A model generated the notes under the pieces. It was given only the letters and a program-made list of their open reading frames with translations, was not told the DNA's origin and ran no database searches. Positions 34,861-43,847 of a stretch of 64,000 bases of DNA are shown here, in pieces. A program made the position numbers and the translations under genes. Each line of letters opens with the position of its first letter. The first letter of the stretch is position 1. Source of the DNA: Streptomyces sp. GQFP (lineage in GTDB: Bacteria; Actinomycetota; Actinomycetes; Streptomycetales; Streptomycetaceae); the NCBI RefSeq assembly GCF_021545335.1, contig NZ_CP089312.1:6882001-6946000 (forward strand), read 5' to 3'.

Positions 34861-36126
34861 ATGCCCGACCAACGCCTGCCTTCCTCCCCCGGTTTCTGGC
34901 GCAGTCCGCTGCGCGGTCCTTGGTTCACCTCGGTCCTCGGTGTCGTGCTGCTCGGCGGGATCACCGTGCTGTTCGTGACCGGGCTGCTGTCCTACGCCGC
35001 GTACAACCCGGAGCTGTCGCCGGTCAACGACAAGACCCCGGACAAGGGACTGCTCGGCTTCTACCTCTTCGCCTGGCCGACCGATCCGCCCTGGCTCTAC
35101 CGGCTCAACCAGGGCGTCCACGTCACGCTGGGCATCACGCTCATCCCTGTCCTGCTGGCCAAACTGTGGTCGGTGGTGCCCAAGCTGTTCGCGCTGCCAC
35201 CGGCCCGGTCGCTCGCCCACGCCCTGGAGCGGATCTCGCTGCTCCTGCTGGTCGGCGGCGTGCTCTTCGAGCTCGTCACCGGTGTGCTCAACATCCAGCT
35301 GGACTACGTCTTCCCCGGCTCCTTCTACCCGCTGCACTTCTACGGGGCGTGGGTGTTCTTCGCCGCGTTCGTCGTGCACGTGGCGCTGCGGGCGCCGGCC
35401 GCCGTACGCAATCTGCGCCGCATGCGGGAAGGGGAGGGCCCTCAGGAGGAGGCCGGCGTCGATCCGGAGTTTCCGCTGGTCTCCCCGCGGCCCGCGGAGC
35501 CCACCGTGTCGCGGCGCGGTGCGCTGTGGTTCGTCGGGGGCGGTTCGCTGCTGCTGTTCGGGACGACCGTGGGGCAGAACTTCGACGGACCGCTGCGGCG
35601 GACGGCCCTCCTCGCACCGCACGGGGGCGCCGATCCGGGTAGTGGACCGGGCGGCTTCCAGATCAACAAGACGGCCGCGTCCCGAGGGATCAGCGCCGCC
35701 GAGACGAGCGAGGCGGCGTGGCGGCTGGTCGTCAGGGGGCGCTCCGGGGCCGTCCGGTTGAGCCGGGCCGATCTGCTGGATCTGCCCCTGCACAGTTCGG
35801 CGCTGCCCATCGCCTGCGTGGAGGGCTGGTCGACCTCCGACCAGTGGTGGCGGGGCGTACGGCTGCGGGATCTCGCCGCCCTGGTGGGATACGACGCGGA
35901 CGCGGCGCCCGATGTCCTGGTGGAGTCCCTCCAGCGCCGAGGAGCGTTCCGCTCGGCGGCCCTGCGCGCCAACCAGGTGCGCGACCCGCGCTCCCTGCTG
36001 GCCCTGGACGTCAACGGCGAGCCGCTGACCCCCGACCACGGCTACCCGGCCCGGATCATCGTGCCCGCCGCACCCGGAGTGCTGAACACCAAGTGGGTGG
36101 CCCGGATGACGTTCGGCGACCTCTGA
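34861..36126 (+). CDS. Membrane-anchored molybdopterin oxidoreductase with cytochrome b561-like N-terminus
   Basis: 421 residues. The first 190 residues have four TM helices with His residues (NQGVHVTLGI, PLHFYGAWVFFAAFVVHVAL) like a di-heme cytochrome b. A hinge with a fifth hydrophobic segment (GALWFVGGGSLLLFGTTVG) leads to an extracytoplasmic sulfite-oxidase fold with the Mo-ligand Cys in IACVEGWSTSD and PARIIVPAAPGVLNTKWV. It combines YedY- and YedZ-like functions in one chain, so it could pass electrons from the quinone pool to the external active site. The next membrane gene follows after 11 nt. Confidence 0.9.
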   Translation: MPDQRLPSSPGFWRSPLRGPWFTSVLGVVLLGGITVLFVTGLLSYAAYNPELSPVNDKTPDKGLLGFYLFAWPTDPPWLYRLNQGVHVTLGITLIPVLLAKLWSVVPKLFALPPARSLAHALERISLLLLVGGVLFELVTGVLNIQLDYVFPGSFYPLHFYGAWVFFAAFVVHVALRAPAAVRNLRRMREGEGPQEEAGVDPEFPLVSPRPAEPTVSRRGALWFVGGGSLLLFGTTVGQNFDGPLRRTALLAPHGGADPGSGPGGFQINKTAASRGISAAETSEAAWRLVVRGRSGAVRLSRADLLDLPLHSSALPIACVEGWSTSDQWWRGVRLRDLAALVGYDADAAPDVLVESLQRRGAFRSAALRANQVRDPRSLLALDVNGEPLTPDHGYPARIIVPAAPGVLNTKWVARMTFGDL

Positions 36127-36137
36127 GAGGACTTGCG

Positions 36138-36623
36138 ATGAGAGGACTTCCGAGGAGATCTGTGAGGCGAATCCGTGTGAAGGTGGGCAGCCCGCTGCAA
36201 CTGCTGCTTCTGGCCTGCTCGTTCGCGTTGGCCGGCTATGCGGGTGTGCGGCTGCTGGCGGATGACTGGTTCCAGGTGGCGCTGTGGTTCGTGGGGGCGG
36301 CGCTGGTTCACGACTTGGTGCTGCTGCCGCTGTACGCGGTGGCGGACCGCGCGGTCGTAGGGTCGCTCGGCGCGGCCGGCCACCGGGGGTGGGCTCTGTA
36401 CGTCCGAGTGCCGGCCGCTCTGTCCGGGCTGCTCCTGCTGGTGTGGTTCCCGCTGATCAGCGGCCGGGTGGCGGACCACTACGCCTCGGCGACCGGCCTG
36501 TCCGGGGAGGGCTTCCTCGCCCGCTGGCTGCTTATCACGGCCGTGCTCTTCGGCGGCTCGGCGCTGCTGCTGGTGCTGCGGCTGCGCAGGGCGACGAAGC
36601 GGCGGCCACCGGCCGCCCACTGA
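36138..36623 (+). CDS. Four-helix integral membrane protein
   Basis: 161 residues from ATG 36138 (GAGAGG upstream). Four TM helices (LQLLLLACSFALAGYAGVRL, VALWFVGAALVHDLVLLPLYA, ALSGLLLLVWFPLI, WLLITAVLFGGSALLLVL). The VHDLVLLPLYA motif is seen in small actinomycete membrane proteins beside molybdoenzymes, but no function is known. Its 3' end overlaps the convergent methyltransferase gene by 145 bp. Confidence 0.75.
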   Translation: MRGLPRRSVRRIRVKVGSPLQLLLLACSFALAGYAGVRLLADDWFQVALWFVGAALVHDLVLLPLYAVADRAVVGSLGAAGHRGWALYVRVPAALSGLLLLVWFPLISGRVADHYASATGLSGEGFLARWLLITAVLFGGSALLLVLRLRRATKRRPPAAH

Positions 36624-37258
36624 TCGATGGCATGCCAGCCCAGTGGGCGGGCGTACCGGAGCAGGGCCGGGGTGCCGAGCCGGGCCCAGGGGAACGGGGC
36701 GCCGGCGGTCCCCAGGACATCGCTGCCGGGCACGATGCGGACGTCGATGCGCTCGTCCACGTCCACCGGGGCCGTCTCGGCGATCAACAGGCCACCCGGC
36801 AGCAGCAGTTCGGCCAGCCTGCGGAGCAGGGCGCGTGGGTCGCCGCCGATGCCGAGGTTCTCGTCCAGGAGCAGGGTGGTGTTCCACCGGCCCTCGCCGG
36901 GCAGTGGTTCGAAGACCGACCGCCGCAGGGCCTGCCCCCCGAGCCCGCGGGTGTGGGCGACGGCGGCCTCGCTGATGTCGATGCCGAGTGCGGGACGGCC
37001 ACGGGCGGCGAGTTCCGCGATCAGCCGTCCCGGTCCGCACCCGACATCGAGCACGGCACCCTCACACCGGTCCAGGATCCGCAGGTCCACGGCGTCGGCG
37101 GGCGCGCACCACCGCTCCACGTCCAGGGGCAGCAGCCAGCCGTCGCTGCGGCGCAGGAAGAGCGGTCCGTGACCGGCCTGGAGGGCGTCCGCGTAGGGGT
37201 CGGCGGCCCAGTTGTGATGCGCGGTGTCCCGCGCTCTCACCTCGTGTGCCGTGCTCAT
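36479..37258 (-). CDS. SAM-dependent methyltransferase
   Basis: 259 residues from ATG 37258. Motif I AVLDVGCGPGRL, acidic loop ALGIDISEAAV, and LLLPGGLLIAETAPVD. Its start overlaps the stop of the DUF2064 gene (ATGA), so it is the third gene of a coupled operon. The last 45 or so codons overlap the convergent gene and look less conserved, so the natural stop may give a longer tail than usual. Substrate unknown; probably a glycan or lipid intermediate (inference). Confidence 0.85.
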   Translation of the reverse strand: MSTAHEVRARDTAHHNWAADPYADALQAGHGPLFLRRSDGWLLPLDVERWCAPADAVDLRILDRCEGAVLDVGCGPGRLIAELAARGRPALGIDISEAAVAHTRGLGGQALRRSVFEPLPGEGRWNTTLLLDENLGIGGDPRALLRRLAELLLPGGLLIAETAPVDVDERIDVRIVPGSDVLGTAGAPFPWARLGTPALLRYARPLGWHAIDQWAAGGRRFVALRSRSTSSSAEPPKSTAVISSQRARKPSPDRPVAEA

Positions 37259-37878
37259 CGGCGGGCGACCGGCCGGAGCCGGGACAGCTCCGCGGCGAAA
37301 CGGCTGTGCGGCGCCGTGGCGGCGACCGCTTCGGCGTCGGCGGCGGTGTCGACGTCCCGCAGTCGCGGCAGGTAGCGCACGCGCAGGCCCGCGGCGACGA
37401 GCCGGGCGCGCTGGACGGCGCCGGTGACGGGCGTCGACATCGGGACCCCGCGCAGCAGCCCGGGGTCCGGGGCGGCCAGTCCGAGGGCCCAGAATCCGCC
37501 GTCCTCGGCCGGACCGAAGCAGGCGTCGTACCCATACCCCTCGAAGTCCACGGTGAGCAGCTCCGGTGTCACCTGCGGGGTGTCCATCCCGATCAGCAGT
37601 GCCGGACCGTCGCAGCCGGCGAAGGCCGCCGCCAGCCGCTCGTCGAGACCGCCCGCGCACTGCGGCACGACGTCGAAGCCCGGTGGCAGCCAGGGCCCGG
37701 CCTCTCCGTCGAGGACGAGGACCCGGCGCCGTGCGGGGGTCGCGGCCACCGCACGCAGGGTGTCGGTGAGGGCCGCCTCGGCGAGCACCGCGGCCTCCTC
37801 GGGTGTGAACGGAGGGGTGAGCCGGGTCTTCACCCGCCCCGGCCGGGGTTCCTTGGCGATGACGAGCAGGGTGGTCAT
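37255..37878 (-). CDS. DUF2064 glycosyltransferase-A fold protein
   Basis: 207 residues: LLVIAKEPRPGRVKTRLTPP (the KTRL nucleotide-binding motif), LIGMDTPQVTPELL (DxD-like site) and CFGPAEDGGFWALGL are diagnostic of the DUF2064/TIGR04282 family. Members are nucleotidyl- or glycosyl-transferase-like. Overlaps its neighbours on both sides by 4 nt, between a GT2 enzyme and a methyltransferase. Confidence 0.88.
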   Translation of the reverse strand: MTTLLVIAKEPRPGRVKTRLTPPFTPEEAAVLAEAALTDTLRAVAATPARRRVLVLDGEAGPWLPPGFDVVPQCAGGLDERLAAAFAGCDGPALLIGMDTPQVTPELLTVDFEGYGYDACFGPAEDGGFWALGLAAPDPGLLRGVPMSTPVTGAVQRARLVAAGLRVRYLPRLRDVDTAADAEAVAATAPHSRFAAELSRLRPVARR

Positions 37879-38597
37879 CGGCTGCTGCCTCCTCGCGTTG
37901 GCGCCGCATCCGTCGCGGGCACGGCCGGTTCCTCGGTCAGGACACGGCTCATGTCCCGTACCGCCTGCCAGGTGCCGCGCCAGGTACCCGTCACCTTGGA
38001 GGCACCGGAGCGCGGCAGGTACGGGACGTCGTGCTCGGTGACGTGCCAGCCCGCGTCGGCGGCCCGCACGACCATCTGCAGGGGGTAGCCGCTGCGCCGG
38101 TCGGTCAGTCCGAGGCCGAGCAGTGCCTCGCGGCGGGCGGCCCGCAGCGGACCGAGGTCGTGCAGGCGCAGGCCGGTGCGGCGGCGCAGCATCAGCGCGA
38201 GCGCGAGGTTGCCGGCCCTGGCGTGCGCGGGCCAGGCACCCCGGCCCTGCGGCTGGCGCCGTCCGAGCACCAGGTCGGCCTCGCCGCCCTGCACTTCACG
38301 CACGAACGGCACAAGCAGAGCCGGATCCAGCGAGGCGTCGCAGTCACAGAAACACACGATCGCGGCCGTCGCGGCGGTCAGCCCCGCATGGCAGGCGGCG
38401 CCGAAGCCGCGGCGTGGCTCGTGGACGACGGTCGCGCCGAGTTCCCGGGCGATGTCGGCCGAGCCGTCGGTGGAGCCGTTGTCCACGACGAGGGCGCGCC
38501 AGCCGGGAGGGACGCGGTCGAGCACCCACGGCAGGGCTTCGGCCTCGTTCAGACAAGGGAGGACGACATCGACGTCCTCGGATTCGGAAGGGGTCAT
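37875..38597 (-). CDS. GT2 family glycosyltransferase
   Basis: 240 residues from ATG 38597. DVVLPCLNEAEALPWVLDRV, VVDNGSTDGSADIARELGA and CDCDASLDPALL (DxD) mark a GT-A enzyme of the dolichol-phosphate-sugar synthase-like group. No TM helices, so cytoplasmic. First gene of the coupled GT2-DUF2064-methyltransferase operon. The 126 bp upstream are shared with the divergent OmpR-type regulator. Confidence 0.9.
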   Translation of the reverse strand: MTPSESEDVDVVLPCLNEAEALPWVLDRVPPGWRALVVDNGSTDGSADIARELGATVVHEPRRGFGAACHAGLTAATAAIVCFCDCDASLDPALLVPFVREVQGGEADLVLGRRQPQGRGAWPAHARAGNLALALMLRRRTGLRLHDLGPLRAARREALLGLGLTDRRSGYPLQMVVRAADAGWHVTEHDVPYLPRSGASKVTGTWRGTWQAVRDMSRVLTEEPAVPATDAAPTRGGSSR

Positions 38598-38723
38598 CAC
38601 GGCTCTCACCCTACGAACGCGAAAGCCGCATAACAGACATCGGCTCCTTACGAAACACGGACGTCCGTGCCTGCCGGCGGCTGGAGCGTGACGCGAAGCA
38701 GCGCGCAATGCGAGGCTGGCCGT

Positions 38724-39500
38724 ATGCAGCAGCCGTACGAGCCACCGGCGGACACATCCGCCGGTGGCGACAGAACCGGTCGCGGGGGCAGGGCCGCCCG
38801 CGTCCTCGTTGTCGACGACGACCCCACGGTCGCCGAGGTCGTCTCGGGCTACCTGGACCGCGCGGGATACGTCGTGGACCGGGCCGGAGACGGGCCGACC
38901 GCACTCGCCGGCGCCGCCACTCACTGGCCGGACCTGGTGGTGCTGGACCTGATGCTGCCAGGCATGGACGGCCTGGAGGTGTGCCGCCGGATGCGTGAGC
39001 GCGGCCCCGTGCCGGTCATCATGCTCACCGCCCGCGGCGACGAGGACGACCGCATCCTGGGGCTGGAGGTGGGTGCGGACGACTACGTCACCAAGCCGTT
39101 CAGCCCCAGAGAACTGGTGCTGCGGGTGGAGTCGGTCCTGCGCCGCACACGGACCACCGCGGGCGAGCGCCCCTTGGACGCGGTCGGCCTCACCGTCGAC
39201 CCGGCTGCGCGTCGCGCCACCAAGAACGGCGCCGAACTGGCCCTCACCCTGCGCGAGTTCGACCTCCTTGCGTTCTTCCTGCGCCATCCCGGCCGGGCGT
39301 ACGGCCGCGAGGACCTGATGCGGGAGGTGTGGGGCTGGGACTTCGGCGATCTGTCGACCGTCACGGTCCACGTCCGACGGCTGCGCAACAAGGTCGAGGA
39401 CGATCCCGCCCGGCCCCGCCTGATCCAGACGGTATGGGGCGTCGGCTACCGCTTCGATCCCGCCGGCCCTTCTGGTCCTTCCGGCCAGGGTGAGGAGTGA
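38724..39500 (+). CDS. OmpR/PhoB-family response regulator
   Basis: 258 residues from ATG 38724 (GAGG upstream). Receiver with VLVVDDDPTVAEVV, phosphoacceptor Asp in VVLDLMLPGMDG, and YVTKPFSPREL; a winged helix at the end (LTLREFDLLAFFLRHPGRAY, VTVHVRRLRNKVEDDP). Its stop overlaps the kinase start (GTGA). Divergent from the glycosyltransferase operon, which is an obvious target candidate. Proteins of this family bind 11-bp phased direct repeats, as in the shared motif of this window. Confidence 0.92.
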   Translation: MQQPYEPPADTSAGGDRTGRGGRAARVLVVDDDPTVAEVVSGYLDRAGYVVDRAGDGPTALAGAATHWPDLVVLDLMLPGMDGLEVCRRMRERGPVPVIMLTARGDEDDRILGLEVGADDYVTKPFSPRELVLRVESVLRRTRTTAGERPLDAVGLTVDPAARRATKNGAELALTLREFDLLAFFLRHPGRAYGREDLMREVWGWDFGDLSTVTVHVRRLRNKVEDDPARPRLIQTVWGVGYRFDPAGPSGPSGQGEE

Positions 39501-40615
39501 TCATGCGTGACACCCTGCTCATCGCCCTGTTCGCCTTCCTCGGCGCCGGTGTGGCCGGCCTGCTCGGCGCGGGAGCACTGTGGCTGCTGCGCCGCCGCTC
39601 ACTGACCACGTCACTCACCGTCGTGGCCTCGGTCGCCGTGACCGCGATGCTCGCGGGCACACTGGCCGTGGCGCAGGCGATGTTCCTGTCCGCGCACGAC
39701 CTGACCGTGGTCACGACGGTGGTCGCGATGGCAGCCGTCGTCTCCCTGGCCACCGCGCTGCTGCTGGGCCGCTGGGTGGTCGCCCGCAGCCGTGAACTCA
39801 CCCTCGCCGCCCGCTCCTTCGGCGACGGCGGCGACTTCACGGCGCCTGTCACTCCGGCCACCGCCGAACTCGCCGCGCTCAGCCGCGAGCTGGCGGTCAC
39901 CAGCGCGAAGCTGGCCGAGTCCAGGGAGCGCGAGCGCGCCCTGGAGTCCTCCCGCCGGGAACTCGTCGCCTGGATCTCGCACGACCTGCGCACCCCGCTC
40001 GCGGGCCTGCGCGCCATGTCCGAGGCGCTGGAGGACGGCGTCGCCGCTGACCCCGACCGCTATCTGCGCCAGATCCGCACCGAGGTCGAACGTCTCAACG
40101 ACATGGTCGGCGACCTCTTCGAACTCTCCCGCATCCACGCCGGCACGCTGGCTCTGTCGCCCGCCCGGATGTCCGTCTACGACTTGGTCGGTGACGCTCT
40201 CGCCGGGGTGTATCCGCTGGCCCACGAGCACGGGGTGCGACTCGTCGGGGACCGTGTCGAGCCGGTGCCGGTGGAGGTGGACGGCAAGGAGATGAGCCGC
40301 GTCCTGGGCAATCTCCTGGTCAACGCCATCCGGCGCACCCCCGTGGACGGCACGGTCATGGTGGCAGCCGAACGCCTGCTCGACGGTGTGGTGCTGTCCG
40401 TGACGGACGGCTGCGGCGGCATCCCCGAGGAGGACCTGTCCCGCGTCTTCGACACCGGCTGGCGCGGCACCCACGCCCGTACGCCTCCGGCGGGCGCCGG
40501 GCTGGGCCTGGCCATCGTCCGGGGCATCGTGGAGGCCCACCAGGGCCGTGCCACCGTACGCAACATCCCCGGTGGCTGCCGTTTCGAGGTGGTGCTGCCC
40601 GCAGCCGCTTCCTGA
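39497..40615 (+). CDS. Sensor histidine kinase (HAMP, HisKA, HATPase)
   Basis: 372 residues from GTG 39497, overlapping the regulator stop. Three TM stretches close together at the N-terminus with almost no extracytoplasmic domain, a HAMP-like linker, His in VAWISHDLRTPLAG, N-box LGNLLVNAIRRTP, and G-boxes DGCGGIPEED and GAGLGLAIVRG. A kinase with so little outside the membrane probably senses the membrane itself or a membrane partner. Confidence 0.92.
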   Translation: MIMRDTLLIALFAFLGAGVAGLLGAGALWLLRRRSLTTSLTVVASVAVTAMLAGTLAVAQAMFLSAHDLTVVTTVVAMAAVVSLATALLLGRWVVARSRELTLAARSFGDGGDFTAPVTPATAELAALSRELAVTSAKLAESRERERALESSRRELVAWISHDLRTPLAGLRAMSEALEDGVAADPDRYLRQIRTEVERLNDMVGDLFELSRIHAGTLALSPARMSVYDLVGDALAGVYPLAHEHGVRLVGDRVEPVPVEVDGKEMSRVLGNLLVNAIRRTPVDGTVMVAAERLLDGVVLSVTDGCGGIPEEDLSRVFDTGWRGTHARTPPAGAGLGLAIVRGIVEAHQGRATVRNIPGGCRFEVVLPAAAS

Positions 40616-40639
40616 ACGCGGGCAGCACCACCAGTCGCC

Positions 40640-41638
40640 CTACGGGCGCATCCCAGCCCGAGCGAACTCCCGTACGCCCTCCTCGAAGCTGATCTCCGGC
40701 TTCCACCCCAGCTCCGCCCGCAGCCGGGACGAGTCGGCCGTGATGTGTCGTACGTCCCCCAGCCGGTACTCGCCGGTCACGACCGGTTCGGGCCCGCCGT
40801 ACGCGGCGGCCAGCGCCCGCGCCATCTCCCCGACGGTGTGGGGTTCGCCGCTGCCGGTGTTGTACGCGGTGAGCGCGCCGCCGGCCGGATCCGCCTCCAG
40901 CGCCGCCGCGTTGGCGGCCGCCACGTCCCGTACGTGCACGAAGTCCCGCCGCTGCCGGCCGTCCTCGAAGACACGCGGGGCCTCACCCCGGGCGAGCGCC
41001 GAACGGAAGAACGAGGCGACCCCGGCGTAGGGAGTGTCCCGGGGCATCCTGGGCCCGTACACGTTGTGGTAGCGCAAGGACACCGCCGCCCCGCCCGTCG
41101 ACCGGGCCCAGGCGACGGCCAGATGCTCCTGGGCGAGTTTGGTCGTCGCGTACACGTTGCGCGGGTCCACCGGCGCGTCCTCGGCGACCAGCTCCGGCGA
41201 CAACTCCTGCCCGCACACCGGACAGCGCGGCTCGAAGTGCCCGGCCTCCAGATCGGTGACGGCCCGCGGCCCCGGCCGCACCACCCCGTGCCGTGCGCAC
41301 GTGTAGCGCCCCTCGCCGTAGACCACCATCGAACCGGCCAGCACCAGCCGCCGGACGCCCTTCTCGGCCATGGCCGTGAGCAGTACGGCGGTGCCGAGGT
41401 CGTTGTGTGAGACGTACTGCGCCGCGTCGGCGAATCCGGTGCCAAGACCGACCATCGCCGCCTGATGGCACACGGCGTCCACACCTGACAGGGCACGGCT
41501 GACCGCCTCCCGGTCCCGCACGTCCTCGCCCGCGTCCTCGCGCACATCGAACACCACGGGCTCGTGCCCGCGCGCTTGAAGCACCTCGACGACATGGGAC
41601 CCGATGAACCCGGCACCGCCGGTGACCAGTACACGCAT
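40640..41638 (-). CDS. NAD-dependent epimerase/dehydratase with zinc-ribbon insert
   Basis: 332 residues. Extended SDR: TGGAGFIGSHVVEVL, catalytic YATTK (with Ser in VLAGSMVVYGEG), RYHNVYGPRMP and the sugar-binding RRDFVHVRDVAAAN. Between the SMVVYGEG strand and the YxxxK helix lies an unusual insert with YTCARHG...CPVCGQEL, a probable zinc ribbon seen in a minority of UDP-glucose-4-epimerase-like proteins. Convergent with the kinase gene; fits a role in the nearby glycan genes. Confidence 0.9.
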   Translation of the reverse strand: MRVLVTGGAGFIGSHVVEVLQARGHEPVVFDVREDAGEDVRDREAVSRALSGVDAVCHQAAMVGLGTGFADAAQYVSHNDLGTAVLLTAMAEKGVRRLVLAGSMVVYGEGRYTCARHGVVRPGPRAVTDLEAGHFEPRCPVCGQELSPELVAEDAPVDPRNVYATTKLAQEHLAVAWARSTGGAAVSLRYHNVYGPRMPRDTPYAGVASFFRSALARGEAPRVFEDGRQRRDFVHVRDVAAANAAALEADPAGGALTAYNTGSGEPHTVGEMARALAAAYGGPEPVVTGEYRLGDVRHITADSSRLRAELGWKPEISFEEGVREFARAGMRP

Positions 41639-41979
41639 GCGCCCACGCTAGAGCGGCGCACCTGCCGGACCAGGGGACCGCGCCCATCACGTCACCAGTC
41701 CGTAAGACAACGCGCCGTCCGGCGAGATGTTCGCTCCCGGTGGGAGAACCCGACTCGGTCGGTGCGCTGACGGGTGTGAGCCGGCCACCTGCGCGTGAGG
41801 GCCAGGCGCGGCACTCAGCTGTGAACCGGTAGGTGACGGCCAGGGCACGGCGTGACGCAGCAGTTCGCCTCGGGCCGACCGGCATCCGACGCTTTCCGGA
41901 ACCTCTGATGCCACTTGCAGGAAGGGCGGTACGAGTCGGTCCGGTTGCTGCAGGGAGGGAGCCGGGGCGTCGAGGGCCG
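41639..41979. other. About 340 bp without a gene
   Basis: It separates the epimerase start from the end of the TfoX-like gene. The epimerase promoter must lie here. No coding sequence, repeat or strong hairpin was seen. Confidence 0.45.
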
Positions 41980-42309
41980 CTACTTGGGCGGCAGGCTCAC
42001 GGCGAAGGCACGTCCCTCGTCGACCCACTCGCCGAGGACGTCATCCTCACTGAGAGCGGTCCCGGCGACGAGGATCCAACCGCGCATGGGGCGGCCGGCC
42101 ATGTCGAAGACGCGCGTGCCGGGCCGGGCCAGGGCCGCGTCGGTGTGGTCGGGACCGACCCGCACCATGAGATCGTCGCCGCTCACGCCCACGGCCATGT
42201 TGCCGCGGTACAGGAAGGCGATCCCGCCGAACATACGCCTTTCCGTGACGTCCGGATCAGAGCCGAGTCGCTGTCTGATCCGCTCCGCCAGTCCTTCGTC
42301 GTACGCCAT
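41980..42309 (-). CDS. TfoX N-terminal domain protein
   Basis: 109 residues: MAYDEGLAERIRQRLGSDPD, RRMFGGIAFLYRGNMAVGVS and DLMVRVGPD match the TfoX_N domain alone. In this short form the function is unknown and a competence role does not follow. Ten nt behind the SRPBCC gene, probably cotranscribed. Confidence 0.88.
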   Translation of the reverse strand: MAYDEGLAERIRQRLGSDPDVTERRMFGGIAFLYRGNMAVGVSGDDLMVRVGPDHTDAALARPGTRVFDMAGRPMRGWILVAGTALSEDDVLGEWVDEGRAFAVSLPPK

Positions 42310-42319
42310 GGTGGTCCTC

Positions 42320-42766
42320 TCACTGTCCGGTGAGCCGGTGTTCGAGGTCACGCAGATCCTTGCCGATGGAGGAGCGGACCTGGCGGGCCAGGACAGGCGC
42401 GGCCAGCCGGTAGAAGCCACCCCCACCGCCCCGGACCCGGATGCGGGCGAAGGTGCCCCGCGGGTCCGGCTCGAAGGTGTACGTGACGTGCATGGGCATC
42501 GGCCCGGCCACGGAGACCATGTCCAGCAGGCGGGGCGGCGCGTACGCGGCCACGCGCAGGACGTAGTCGATGCGCCGGCCGAGAAAGTACGCTGTACGGG
42601 TGACCTCGGCGCCCACGCCGAAGCCACCCTGGTCCGCCTCCCGGGTCAGCTCCGCGGTGCGGATGCCCTGCGTCCACTCAGTGTCATGGCGCCAGTCCAT
42701 GGCGTACTCGGCCACCCGTTCGGGCGGAAGCGGGATCACGCGCTCCGCTGACACGTCGATCGTCAT
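42320..42766 (-). CDS. SRPBCC (START/polyketide cyclase-like) protein
   Basis: 148 residues from ATG 42766. VSAERVIPLPPERVAEYAMD, WTQGIRTAELTRE and VTYTFEPDPRGTFARIRVRG fit the helix-grip lipid-binding fold. Likely binds a small hydrophobic ligand. Upstream partner of the TfoX-domain gene. Confidence 0.85.
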   Translation of the reverse strand: MTIDVSAERVIPLPPERVAEYAMDWRHDTEWTQGIRTAELTREADQGGFGVGAEVTRTAYFLGRRIDYVLRVAAYAPPRLLDMVSVAGPMPMHVTYTFEPDPRGTFARIRVRGGGGGFYRLAAPVLARQVRSSIGKDLRDLEHRLTGQ

Positions 42767-43000
42767 GGTGCTGTTGCCTTGTCCTCGACCGGCCAGGAAC
42801 CGGGGCTGTGTTGCCGACTCCAGGATCCTTGAGGCGGTGGGCAAGCGCACGACGAAGGTCGCACGCCGGTGGAAAACACCGTGCGGCGGTGCGTCGTAGC
42901 GAGACAGCGTGCGATTTCCGCGAGACGCTGCCGCCGGGCGGTACGGAGTGCCGCCTGCCCCGTCCGTCGGCCCTGTCCGCTGTCCTCCCCGGAGTCCGCC

Positions 43001-43738
43001 ATGGCAGCACAGCCCACCCCGTCCACTGAGGACGGTTACCGTTTCGACGAGCTGCGCGCTCTTTTCATCAACTGCACCCTCAAGCCGTCCCCCCAGCTCA
43101 GCCACACCCAGGGGCTCATCGACAAGAGCCGGGCGATCATGGAGGCAAGCGGGGTTACCACGGACCTCGTCCGCGCGGTCGACCAGGACATCGCGCCCGG
43201 CGTCTACCCGGACATGACCGAACACGGCTTCGCCACCGACGCCTGGCCCGCGCTGTACGAGCAGGTGATGGCCGCGGACATCCTGGTGCTGGCCGGGCCC
43301 ATCTGGCTCGGCGACAACAGCTCCGTCACCAAGCAGGTCATCGAGCGTCTCTACAGCTGCTCCAGTCTGCTCAACCCCCAGGGCCAGTACGCCTACTACG
43401 GGCGGGTCGGCGGATGCCTGATCACCGGCAACGAGGACGGCGTCAAACACTGCGCCATGAACGTCCTCTACAGCCTCCAGCACCTGGGCTACACGATCCC
43501 GCCGCAGGCGGACGCAGGTTGGATCGGTGCGGCCGGCCCCGGCCCCTCGTACCTGGACCCAGGTTCGGGCGGCCCGGACAACGACTTCACCAACCGCAAC
43601 ACCTCCTTCATGACCTGGAACCTGATGCACCTGGCGGCCCTGCTCAAACGCGCAGGAGGCATCCCGGCCCACGGCAACCAGCGCTCGGAGTGGGACGCCG
43701 GCTGCCGCCCGGGGGCGGACAACCCCGAGCACCGCTGA
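43001..43738 (+). CDS. Flavodoxin-like NAD(P)H-dependent FMN oxidoreductase
   Basis: 245 residues from ATG 43001 (CCCGGAG upstream). Flavodoxin fold: LRALFINCTLKPSPQLSHTQ, VLAGPIWLGDNSSVTKQVIE, YYGRVGGCLITGNEDGVKHC. Similar to NADPH-dependent FMN reductases/WrbA-like proteins. The DM13 gene starts 110 bp downstream behind its own promoter-like motif. Confidence 0.88.
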   Translation: MAAQPTPSTEDGYRFDELRALFINCTLKPSPQLSHTQGLIDKSRAIMEASGVTTDLVRAVDQDIAPGVYPDMTEHGFATDAWPALYEQVMAADILVLAGPIWLGDNSSVTKQVIERLYSCSSLLNPQGQYAYYGRVGGCLITGNEDGVKHCAMNVLYSLQHLGYTIPPQADAGWIGAAGPGPSYLDPGSGGPDNDFTNRNTSFMTWNLMHLAALLKRAGGIPAHGNQRSEWDAGCRPGADNPEHR

Positions 43739-43753
43739 ATGCGACGGTGCGGC

Positions 43754-43769
43754 GTAAGGATTCCGTCAT
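43754..43769 (+). promoter_or_regulatory. Shared 16-bp motif upstream of the intact DM13 gene
   Basis: GTAAGGATTCCGTCAT, 78 bp before ATG 43848, followed 30 bp later by CCGTTGAATGGGG. Both blocks and their spacing match the promoter of the broken DM13 copy at 24054. Confidence 0.5.
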
Positions 43770-43847
43770 CACCTGCGGGGTGTGCGACGGCTGCCCGCTT
43801 CCGTTGAATGGGGCAGGACGGACAGACTCCCAGGAGGCGAAGCGGGT

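Noticed and set aside
33295..41638. A natural-product biosynthetic cluster
   Set aside because: No PKS, NRPS, terpene or RiPP core gene is present; the gene set fits envelope glycan and redox functions better.
42869..43000. Longer N-terminus for the flavodoxin-like protein
   Set aside because: The extension is Arg/Cys-rich and non-conserved in character; ATG 43001 has CCCGGAG at a good distance.
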